Below are positions 6,658 to 12,971 of a DNA stretch of 13,577 bases, piece by piece. Position numbers and translations under genes: made by a program. The notes under the pieces were generated by a model. That model had not been told where the DNA came from, did not search any database, and saw only the letters and a program-made list of their open reading frames with translations. Position 1 is the stretch's first letter. The number at the start of each line of letters is the position of its first letter. The stretch is from Dehalococcoidia bacterium UBA7891 (lineage in GTDB: Bacteria > Chloroflexota > Dehalococcoidia > Lucifugimonadales > UBA826): positions 1 to 13,577 of the forward strand of contig DLRJ01000145.1 of the NCBI GenBank assembly GCA_002500485.1, read 5' to 3'.

Positions 6658-7017
6658 TCAATCTGAATTACTTGTAGCTATAATATTCACTCCTGTCCCT
6701 AGAACATCCGCTACAATAACATCACCAGCGTTCACCAGCCCTTTTGCTTGAACAACAGCTAGAGTATCCATGATATCTAGAACCAGATGTTTGGGCACCG
6801 GTTCAGCTGTTTTGACACTCACTAAAGGATTTTTGCCCGTTTCCGTAGGCACCGTCGTGGTAACTACCCTTTTTGGATCGAATATCTCATCAGAGATATA
6901 TCCCCAGGCCAGTTTACATTGGGCCCTGTCGATACTGATCAATTCTTTTTCATCCCATTTCGCGTCTATTAGACAACTTGTGGGACACACCGTACAAACA
7001 ATATTCCCTTCGTTCAA
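6658..7017 (-). CDS. DUF1667 protein, small redox partner
   Basis: 119 residues matching the DUF1667 family. An N-terminal Cys cluster C8-x2-C11-x3-C15 and C34 looks like a metal or [Fe-S] site. It is followed by the conserved block from FDPKRVVTTTV through NPLVSVKT and PVPK to a C-terminal DVLGTGVNIIATSN. In known genomes DUF1667 usually travels with a GlpA/LhgO-like FAD oxidoreductase and an NAD/FAD oxidoreductase, exactly as here, so it probably mediates electron transfer within that complex. It starts with TTG at 7017, overlapping the preceding stop by four bases (TTGA). A perfect GGAGG sits 7 bases upstream, which decides the start. Confidence 0.92.
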   Translation of the reverse strand: MNEGNIVCTVCPTSCLIDAKWDEKELISIDRAQCKLAWGYISDEIFDPKRVVTTTVPTETGKNPLVSVKTAEPVPKHLVLDIMDTLAVVQAKGLVNAGDVIVADVLGTGVNIIATSNSD

Positions 7018-8258
7018 TCTGCTACCTCCACTGTTAGCGAATCTAGACTTCTTTGGAAACGATCTGATCTTACGCGCATTCTAATCATCGCTGCTGGTGC
7101 CAATTCAATTTGTCGCATTCTTCGAATCACTTTTTCTCCCTGCTTAAAAACAATATAGCGATCCGCCTCCGGGCTTTTAACTCTCATCGAAAAATCTACC
7201 GGCTCATTTCCGGACACTTCATGGGGTATGACATACCGTATACCCTGACCGGGAAGTACTTTAATACTCGGTGACGGTAGTTTGCCAGCACCCGCGAAAA
7301 AAGCTGCACTACGCCCGGCTTTCTCTGATTCCATTGATGCATAATCTACAAGATCATGCACTTGTAGAGCATTCCCACCGCAAAAAATACCAGGTATCGA
7401 TGTTTGGAAATGATCATCTACGATAGGGCCCGCCGTAACGGGGCTGAGTTTTATTCCTGCTTTTTTTGCTAATTCATTTTCTGGAATAAGCCCGACCGAT
7501 AACAGTAATGTATCGCACTTCACAAACCTTTTGGTTCCGCGGACTATCCCTCCACGAGGACCAATTTTGGCGAGGGTAATCCCTTCGACCCGATCTATTC
7601 CATGTATATCCACAACCGTGGTACTTAAATAGAGTGGAATTTCGAAATCTTCTAAACATTGGACTATATTTCTGGCTAATCCACTGGGGTAGGGAAGGAT
7701 CTCTGCAACACACTCGACCTCCACACCTTCGAGAGTCAAGCGACGAGCCATGATAAGACCGATATCGCCCGATCCGAGTATAACTACTTTACGACCGACG
7801 GATAAGTTTCTGATATTCATGTATTCTTGCACCACACCGGCAGTAAACACACCGGCGGGTCGTGTTCCAGGAATCCTGATTGCTCCCCGTGTGCGTTCTC
7901 TACAGCCAGTGCAAAGAACAATGGCGCCTGCCTTGACTCGAATTAGCCCATCACTGGAACAAATGACTAACTCACGATCTGATGAAATGTCCATGACCAT
8001 CGTGTCAAGTTTGACATTTACTCCGGTGTTGGTGAGCCTGTTGATAAAAATTTGAGCGTATTCAGGGCCTGTGAAGGCTTCTCCCATTAGTTTAGTGCCA
8101 AAACCATCATGAATACATTGATTAAGAATGCCACCCATTCTCTCCCCTCTTTCTATAAGGAGAACGTGTTCTGCGCCAGATTCCTTGGCGGACAATGCAG
8201 CTGCTAAACCCGCCGGCCCCCCACCTACAACAGCGACATCTACTTGCTCAGTCCTCAT
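7014..8258 (-). CDS. FAD-dependent NAD(P)-type oxidoreductase (HcnB/GlpB-like partner)
   Basis: 414-residue pyridine-nucleotide-disulfide-like flavoprotein. The first dinucleotide site is GGGPAG at 12-17 with acidic Glu36 after beta2 (FAD). GGILNQCIHDGFG (42-54) and LCTGCRERTRGA (115-126, with C116-x2-C119) are typical of the subfamily paired with LhgO/GlpA-type enzymes and with opine or cyanide-forming dehydrogenases. The second site GSGDIG (162-167) would bind NAD. A late GGNALQVHDLVDYASMES segment resembles the FAD-closing GD region. It probably passes electrons from the first flavoprotein to NAD or to DUF1667. It overlaps the preceding gene by 11 bases, and AAGG lies just before its ATG. 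Partner and direction of flow are inferred. Confidence 0.92.
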   Translation of the reverse strand: MRTEQVDVAVVGGGPAGLAAALSAKESGAEHVLLIERGERMGGILNQCIHDGFGTKLMGEAFTGPEYAQIFINRLTNTGVNVKLDTMVMDISSDRELVICSSDGLIRVKAGAIVLCTGCRERTRGAIRIPGTRPAGVFTAGVVQEYMNIRNLSVGRKVVILGSGDIGLIMARRLTLEGVEVECVAEILPYPSGLARNIVQCLEDFEIPLYLSTTVVDIHGIDRVEGITLAKIGPRGGIVRGTKRFVKCDTLLLSVGLIPENELAKKAGIKLSPVTAGPIVDDHFQTSIPGIFCGGNALQVHDLVDYASMESEKAGRSAAFFAGAGKLPSPSIKVLPGQGIRYVIPHEVSGNEPVDFSMRVKSPEADRYIVFKQGEKVIRRMRQIELAPAAMIRMRVRSDRFQRSLDSLTVEVAD

Positions 8259-9729
8259 GTTGCCTTGCCTCTTTGGTCGATCCTATAAATAGCTCTGACC
8301 CTCGTCCCTTGAGAGTGATTTTCCTTGAAGGAACCTTGAATTCACCCGTCATTATTTCCACTATACGGGTGGAACAAAATCCTCCTTGGCATCTCCCCAT
8401 CATGGCCCGAGACCGGTACTTTATCCCGCTTAGGGTTTGAACCCCTAACGGGTTCTGAATCGCCTCAACTATTTCCTTCCTTGTAACCATCTCGCACCGG
8501 CATACTATCTGACCGTAGCTGGCGTCTTCATTGATCAAATCCTGCCGGCAATCAAAAGATCGCTCTCGAAACGGGAGGGATCTCTTTTTTTCTGAAACAA
8601 AACTCGACCTAGCCTGAAGGCCTAGTTTTTCCTCAACCCATAGGCTAACCTTTTCTGCAATTGCTGGTGCTGCTGTCAATCCGGGTGATTCAATACCGAC
8701 AAGATTCATCATCCCGGGAACCTCCAAGGCTTCCTCTATAATAAAATCGCCAAAACCACCAACTGAGGAGCTTACGGTTTTTGGCCGAATCCCTGCATAA
8801 GAAGTTATCACATCGCGGGGGTCAAGGGCTGGCAGCAATTCCTGGGCCTCTCGCAGTAGTTTAGTCACGGTCGCTCCACTTGTCCCATCACTTCTCTTGT
8901 GCTTTACGTACTCGGCGCTCGGCCCAAGAAGAATGTTGCCATCGATCGTGGGCGTTATGTGCACCCCCAACCCCGATCCTCCTTTCGGAGGTACAGGATA
9001 AACCATGCTAGTTAATAAATTGCTTTTCGCATTGTCGATAATTACATATTCGCCTCTGCAAGGCCACACTTTGTATCTACGAACACCCGCAAGTCTTGCG
9101 ACTTGGTCAGAGTAAAGACCTGCTGAATTAATAATCAGCTTGCTTTGAATAGAATCCCCGCCCATACCGATTTGGAAACCGCCCATTACCCCTGAAATTT
9201 TCTTCACCTCTTTATTCAGCAAAATATCAGCCCCATTCAATGCCGCGGACTCCGCCAAGGCTATTGTCAAGGTGTACGGGCATGTAATGGCGGCAGTGGG
9301 TGCGTGCAGAGCAGCGATCCCTCTGACATTTGGTTCCCTAAGGTTGACCTCATCCTCCCCAATAATTGCCAGTTCAGGGACGCCGTTGGCATCTCCAATT
9401 TCCTTCAATTTTCGTAAATCGGGTATCTCTTCCTTTGTTAGAGCAACAACCAACTTACCTACCCTTTTAAAAGGAACACCAAGTTCTTCACAAAGTGATT
9501 CGAAATGCTTCGCTCCGGCAACGTTTAATTCGGCTTTTACAGAGCCCGTCGGTACATTGAAACCAGTGTGCACAACACCGCTGTTTTTTCCGCTAGTACC
9601 TCTCGACACATCGCTATTTTTCTCTATTAGGGCCACGTTGAGATCATATCGTGTAAGTTGACGTGTTATAGCAGTCCCAACCACACCACCACCAATTACA
9701 ATGACATCATACTGATCTTTGTTTCCCAT
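8248..9729 (-). CDS. GlpA/LhgO-like FAD oxidoreductase with C-terminal BFD [2Fe-2S] domain
   Basis: First gene of the operon, 493 residues. The N-terminal DAO-type FAD domain has GGGVVG at 13-18, Glu36 at the end of beta2 and GTSGKNSGVVHTGF (44-57) as in L-2-hydroxyglutarate oxidases and GlpA. The FAD-closing segment is GIESPGLTAAPAIAE near 345-359. The C-terminal extension carries C410-x-C412 and C447-x4-C452, the bacterioferritin-associated-ferredoxin [2Fe-2S] pattern found in GlpA-type enzymes. It should oxidise a C-OH substrate: a 2-hydroxy acid (LhgO-like) or glycerol-3-phosphate (GlpA-like). Coupling to a 2-oxoacid:ferredoxin oxidoreductase in the same operon favours a 2-hydroxy or amino acid; no GlpC/GlpK is present. 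The ATG at 9729 has only a weak GAAAG upstream. Confidence 0.92.
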   Translation of the reverse strand: MGNKDQYDVIVIGGGVVGTAITRQLTRYDLNVALIEKNSDVSRGTSGKNSGVVHTGFNVPTGSVKAELNVAGAKHFESLCEELGVPFKRVGKLVVALTKEEIPDLRKLKEIGDANGVPELAIIGEDEVNLREPNVRGIAALHAPTAAITCPYTLTIALAESAALNGADILLNKEVKKISGVMGGFQIGMGGDSIQSKLIINSAGLYSDQVARLAGVRRYKVWPCRGEYVIIDNAKSNLLTSMVYPVPPKGGSGLGVHITPTIDGNILLGPSAEYVKHKRSDGTSGATVTKLLREAQELLPALDPRDVITSYAGIRPKTVSSSVGGFGDFIIEEALEVPGMMNLVGIESPGLTAAPAIAEKVSLWVEEKLGLQARSSFVSEKKRSLPFRERSFDCRQDLINEDASYGQIVCRCEMVTRKEIVEAIQNPLGVQTLSGIKYRSRAMMGRCQGGFCSTRIVEIMTGEFKVPSRKITLKGRGSELFIGSTKEARQHED

Positions 9730-9746
9730 TATTTATTAGCTTTCAT

Positions 9747-9801
9747 CCGATTCATACTCCCACAGATTTCAGGAATATATACGAGCCTGAAATTCAATCG
9801 G
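9747..9801. promoter_or_regulatory. Nested inverted repeat at the operon's upstream edge
   Basis: Two inverted repeats are nested. The outer pair is CCGATT (9747-9752) with AATCGG (9796-9801); the inner pair is ATTTCAGG (9766-9773) with CCTGAAAT (9786-9793), flanking a 12-base AT-rich centre. The centre on the minus strand contains TATATT, a possible -10. The structure begins 17 bases upstream of the first operon gene. It could be an operator straddling the promoter or a folded 5' leader of the operon mRNA. I did not find a convincing -35. Confidence 0.45.
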
Positions 9802-9954
9802 CGTCCTACAAGCACCATATACTTCCAGATTTTCCCGGTTACTTTTACACACTATAACCACTCCCAATGGCTTAAAACAGCTAACCACATGAGAGCTATA
9901 TGAGGTCTTGGACTAGTTAATAACTCACGCATTAGAAATGTTATGTGGTGTCGG

Positions 9955-9964
9955 CTGTTAACAG
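9955..9964. repeat. Perfect palindrome sharing the tRNA-Asn anticodon-loop sequence
   Basis: CTGTTAACAG is a 10-bp perfect palindrome. Its CTGTTAA is repeated at 9971-9977, where it forms the anticodon loop of the tRNA-Asn fragment. Duplication of the anticodon-loop heptamer beside a truncated tRNA fits a recombinase core region, but two 7-base matches are weak evidence on their own. Confidence 0.4.
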
Positions 9965-9965
9965 A

Positions 9966-10015
9966 CGGCCCTGTTAAGGCTGAGCTCGCCAGTTAGAGTC
10001 TGGCCGGGGTCGCCA
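9966..10015 (+). pseudogene. tRNA-Asn(GTT) 3' half: second attachment-site remnant
   Basis: The bases fit tRNA numbering from position 27 to the CCA. The anticodon arm is CGGCC-CTGTTAA-GGCTG (anticodon GTT, 9973-9975), with variable loop AGCTC and T stem GCCAG/CTGGC. The acceptor strand CGGGGTC is followed by discriminator G73 (as in tRNA-Asn) and CCA. The T loop is TTAGAGT, so the universal C56 is changed to A. No GACCCCG 5' acceptor or D arm is found in the 40 bases before it. It is a decayed half-tRNA, not a gene. As with the tRNA-Ala half, the orientation places a former integrated element to the left, which includes the catabolic operon side of the window. Confidence 0.65.
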
Positions 10016-10381
10016 TCTTAAACTCTTGGTGCCACTATAAATTATGGTCACGAAATGGTCACAAACCCTTGAGGATGTATGCATAAGGGCTAAGACTGTT
10101 AGTGAAGATTAGCCATTGTGTTGAGTACAAATGAAGACAATTTAACCCTTAAAGTGACCTTCTAAATCTCCCCTAGTACAATTCCTAAACTGGAGGCACG
10201 ATTCGGCAGCACTGTCCGGGTGGCTGACTCCTCTTATTAAGTAGCGTTTCGTGCTGTTCCCAGCGTTCTTTTGCATGGCTAGATTATAGCCGATTCGTGT
10301 TCTACGATATTGGCAGTATCAGGTGATACCATCTAGGTGCCTCTATAATCCCAGCTCAACTAGCGACGTGTGGAGTAAATA
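10016..10381. other. Gene-free stretch right of the tRNA-Asn remnant
   Basis: No protein-coding frame of conviction is seen. It holds two direct copies of ATGGTCAC (10044-10051 and 10055-10062, 11 bases apart), a reverse-oriented GTGACC near 10154-10159, and small inverted repeats GGCTAA/TTAGCC (10088-10114) and GGCTA/TAGCC (about 10277-10291). It ends with the upstream region of the alcohol dehydrogenase. The helical-turn-spaced repeats next to a tRNA half resemble arm-type recombinase sites, which is inference. Confidence 0.4.
10316..10349 (+). promoter_or_regulatory. Candidate operator and -10 box of the alcohol dehydrogenase gene
   Basis: A perfect dyad GTATCA-GG-TGATAC (10316-10329) lies 14 bases before TATAAT (10344-10349), which is 32 bases before the ATG at 10382. 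The dyad covers the expected -35 position, where no TTGACA-like hexamer is seen, so the promoter may need an activator or be repressed through this site. Confidence 0.4.
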
Positions 10382-11449
10382 ATGAAAGCAGCCCTCTTTT
10401 ACGGCGGAAAGGATATAAGGATCGAAGAGAGGCCCACGCCGAACCCAGGTCCAGGAGAAGTTCTCGTTGAAATACGATCCGCAGGCATTTGCGGCTCGGA
10501 TCTTCATAATTACAGGGGGAATCGCCAGTCGGTTTGGGAGAACCCCTGGGAGCAGGGACACGAGTTGTCAGGAGTGGTCTCCGGTCTTGGGGACGGGGTG
10601 AACAACCTTTCAGTTGGCGATCGTGTAGGTATTGAAGCTGAACATTTAATTGGTTGCGGGAGTTGTGTGCAGTGTCGTAGGGGTGACTACCACATATGTT
10701 CTCGACGAGGGATGGTCAATGGGTCTCGCCATGCGAGTCACGGATTCTCGAGCCATGATGTTACTTTTGCTTCCAATTGTTTTGTATTACCCGATGGAGT
10801 GGGTTTTGACCAGGCGGCTTTGCTCGATTGTTATGCATGCGGCATTCATGCTGTAAATCGAACTGCGGTCACACCTACGGACACCACGGTGATTGTTGGA
10901 GCAGGTGCCATAGCTATGACCTTGGGCCAGGTAGCGAAAGCATATGGTGCGGGCAGGGTGATCATGGTTGGCACTCGCGTCGAGACTCTGGAGGTAGCCG
11001 TCAGATCTGGCGCAGCAGACGAATTCATAGTGAACGTTTGTAATGATCCTGTCCAAGATGTTCTAAATCTCACGGGAGCAACGGGAGCCGAGGTCGTCTT
11101 TGAAACAGTGGGGGGAGAAAGCCAGATCATTTCTCAGTGTATGCAAATGGCTGGCAGAGGGGGTACAGTCAGTGTGGTTGGGCTTTTCACCAAGCCACAG
11201 ATTATAGATTCTCAGGAGTATGGGATGGCGAAAGAACTCAGACTAACCTGGTCCAATAGTTATTCGTCGTGGAAGGGCGTTTCTGAATACAAATCTGCCA
11301 TTGATATGCTTGGCGATGGCCTCTTGGATGCAAATCCGATCATTACACATCGATTCCCACAACGAAACATCTCGGAGGCATTTGCAGCGGCTAGTGACAA
11401 GAAATCTTCCGGTGCAATAAGAGTGATAATCGATCACTGCTTGCCATAG
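10382..11449 (+). CDS. Zinc-dependent medium-chain (MDR) alcohol/sorbitol-type dehydrogenase
   Basis: 355-residue MDR dehydrogenase oxidising an alcohol or polyol with NAD(P). The catalytic zinc region is GICGSDLH with Cys37 and GHE with His60-Glu61. The structural zinc lobe is C92-x2-C95-x2-C98-x7-C106. The third catalytic position, often Glu-Pro in relatives, reads LLDCYACG (Asp149-Cys150), a mild departure. The cofactor fold is IVGAGAIAMTLGQVAKAYGA (171-190), whose glycine pattern GAGAIAMTLG deviates from the usual GxGxxG. The overall pattern resembles threonine, sorbitol or L-iditol dehydrogenases. The start ATG follows GGAG by about 7 bases. It stands alone on the plus strand, right of the tRNA-Asn remnant. 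Substrate unknown. Confidence 0.93.
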   Translation: MKAALFYGGKDIRIEERPTPNPGPGEVLVEIRSAGICGSDLHNYRGNRQSVWENPWEQGHELSGVVSGLGDGVNNLSVGDRVGIEAEHLIGCGSCVQCRRGDYHICSRRGMVNGSRHASHGFSSHDVTFASNCFVLPDGVGFDQAALLDCYACGIHAVNRTAVTPTDTTVIVGAGAIAMTLGQVAKAYGAGRVIMVGTRVETLEVAVRSGAADEFIVNVCNDPVQDVLNLTGATGAEVVFETVGGESQIISQCMQMAGRGGTVSVVGLFTKPQIIDSQEYGMAKELRLTWSNSYSSWKGVSEYKSAIDMLGDGLLDANPIITHRFPQRNISEAFAAASDKKSSGAIRVIIDHCLP

Positions 11450-11592
11450 TTATCCGAATTTGAAGTTCACCGGGTACTTTTTTAAAAGGTAGTTTGCCCA
11501 TCACAACATAGACTTTATCTCCCTCAGTCACACACTGTAACAACCCCTATAACACCGCACCCACATACCCATATGAAGATTTTACCCACCGT

Positions 11593-11630
11593 GTGGCAGT
11601 CAAAATGCCACTACGTTAAGGGAATATAAT
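11593..11630 (+). promoter_or_regulatory. Inverted repeat and -10-like box upstream of the M48 protease
   Basis: In the 227-base gap after the dehydrogenase there is a 6-bp hairpin GTGGCA/TGCCAC (11593-11611, 7-base loop) and a perfect TATAAT (11625-11630), 47 bases before the protease ATG. No good -35 lies 16-18 bases upstream. No other feature and no clear terminator for the dehydrogenase was found in this gap. Confidence 0.3.
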
Positions 11631-11676
11631 CCACCCTAATGAGAACTTTCACTACTGTTCGCACCAAGGGAGGAAT

Positions 11677-12936
11677 ATGAACGGAATATTTTGGGTAATC
11701 TTAATAACCCTGATATTGGATTTCGGCGTTGGATTATTCTCAACTATCCTCAACGTGCTTTCTTTGAAATCAATCCCACCGGTTGAATTAGAAGACGTGT
11801 ATCAAGGCGAAGAGTATCGCAAGTCACAAAGGTATACACGTGTACAGTCTCTTTTTGGATTAACAGGTAGCACTATTAAGTTCGTACTTTTGCTGACATT
11901 TTGGCTTTCAGGAGGGTTCAATTATATTGATCAAACAGTGCGTCTCATGGAATGGAATGAAATCTGGAACGGCGTCGCATTTATCGGAATATTGGCAACG
12001 TTTGGTTTGATACTGAATATACCACTAGATCTATATTCCACTTTTGTAATTGAACAAAGGTTTGGGTTTAACAGAACAACATACTCGACGTTCGTATTAG
12101 ATACGTTAAAGGGTGTGTTCCTTTATATAATCATTGGCATTCCTCTCTTAACAGGCATTCTTTATTTCTTCGAATATTCGGGTTCTTTATCTTGGTTGTA
12201 TGTATGGATATTTCTAACAGTTATATCGTTTGTCATTTCAATCATTGGCCCCATATGGATTATGCCGATATTCAATAAATTCACTCCACTCGAATCCGGT
12301 GAGTTGAGAAATGCCATTGTCGAGTACGCAAAAAAAGTGAATTTCACATATGGGAACATCTATGTGATTGACGGTTCTAAAAGAAGTGCTCATTCAAATG
12401 CATTCTTTACGGGGTTTGGAAAAACTAAGCGTATAGCCCTTTTTGACACGTTGATCGAGCAATTAAGCACAGATGAAATAGTATCCGTAATCGCTCATGA
12501 AGTTGGGCATAATAAAAAAAGACATGTTGTGTCTGGAATGGCTCTAAGTGTTTTGCACACAGGAGTTCTTCTATTCCTATTTTCCCTAGTGATGGAAAAT
12601 CAATCATTGTTTGAGGCGTTTTCGATGAAGAGCACGTCTATATACGCCAGTATTGTGTTTTTTGGCCTGCTGTTTACCCCCATTGAGTTAATTATTTCTC
12701 CGGTGATGCACTTTATTTCAAGAAGAAATGAATACCAAGCAGATCAATGGGCGGTAGAAACGACCACTAGCAAAAATAACTTGATATCTGGGCTAAAAAA
12801 ATTGGCTGCTGAAAACCTTGCCAATCTTTCACCACATCCGCTGTTTGTTATACTCAACTACTCTCATCCACCGTTATTCAACAGGGTAGAATCCGTAAAT
12901 TCGCTGCTTAGTTGCCGGAAGGAATCTGGGGCATAG
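11677..12936 (+). CDS. Ste24/CAAX-protease-1-like M48 integral membrane metalloprotease
   Basis: 419-residue M48 peptidase with several hydrophobic helices, at about 3-26, 64-78, 98-115, 146-164, 172-195, 284-305 and 322-342. The zinc site is HEVGH at 274-278 with the downstream glutamate ligand Glu352 in RRNEYQAD. The conserved SKRSAHSNAFFTGFGK-type segment (about 234-249) and the LDLYSTFVIEQRFGFN segment (118-132) are hallmarks of the Ste24 branch rather than HtpX. In bacteria such enzymes act in membrane-protein quality control; no prenylated substrate is expected. The ATG has GGGAGGA upstream with a 2-3 base gap, a strong site. The lipoprotein gene starts 33 bases after the stop, so the two may be co-transcribed. 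No sign of damage. Confidence 0.95.
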   Translation: MNGIFWVILITLILDFGVGLFSTILNVLSLKSIPPVELEDVYQGEEYRKSQRYTRVQSLFGLTGSTIKFVLLLTFWLSGGFNYIDQTVRLMEWNEIWNGVAFIGILATFGLILNIPLDLYSTFVIEQRFGFNRTTYSTFVLDTLKGVFLYIIIGIPLLTGILYFFEYSGSLSWLYVWIFLTVISFVISIIGPIWIMPIFNKFTPLESGELRNAIVEYAKKVNFTYGNIYVIDGSKRSAHSNAFFTGFGKTKRIALFDTLIEQLSTDEIVSVIAHEVGHNKKRHVVSGMALSVLHTGVLLFLFSLVMENQSLFEAFSMKSTSIYASIVFFGLLFTPIELIISPVMHFISRRNEYQADQWAVETTTSKNNLISGLKKLAAENLANLSPHPLFVILNYSHPPLFNRVESVNSLLSCRKESGA

Positions 12937-12971
12937 AGTCCCATGGGGGATTAGAGACAACGGGGAGGTAT
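12935..12971 (+). repeat. 37-bp dispersed leader repeat, copy B
   Basis: Second copy of the segment at 2547-2583 (33/37 identical, same orientation, 10,388 bp apart). It starts within the protease stop codon and ends in the start codon of the lipoprotein gene. The Met-Gly-Asp-stop mini-ORF is at 12943-12954. Its G-rich end supplies GGAGG one base before the ATG. In copy A the matching position is followed by extra bases and the start codon comes 14 bases later. Confidence 0.75.

Noticed and set aside
7014..9729. Anaerobic glycerol-3-phosphate dehydrogenase operon glpABC
   Set aside because: The first two proteins resemble GlpA/GlpB in architecture, but there is no GlpC, GlpK or GlpF and the operon continues into a 2-oxoacid oxidoreductase, so a firm glp assignment is not justified.
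10088..10114. Inverted repeat GGCTAA/TTAGCC as a functional hairpin
   Set aside because: Only 6 bp with a 15-base loop and no gene context; likely chance.
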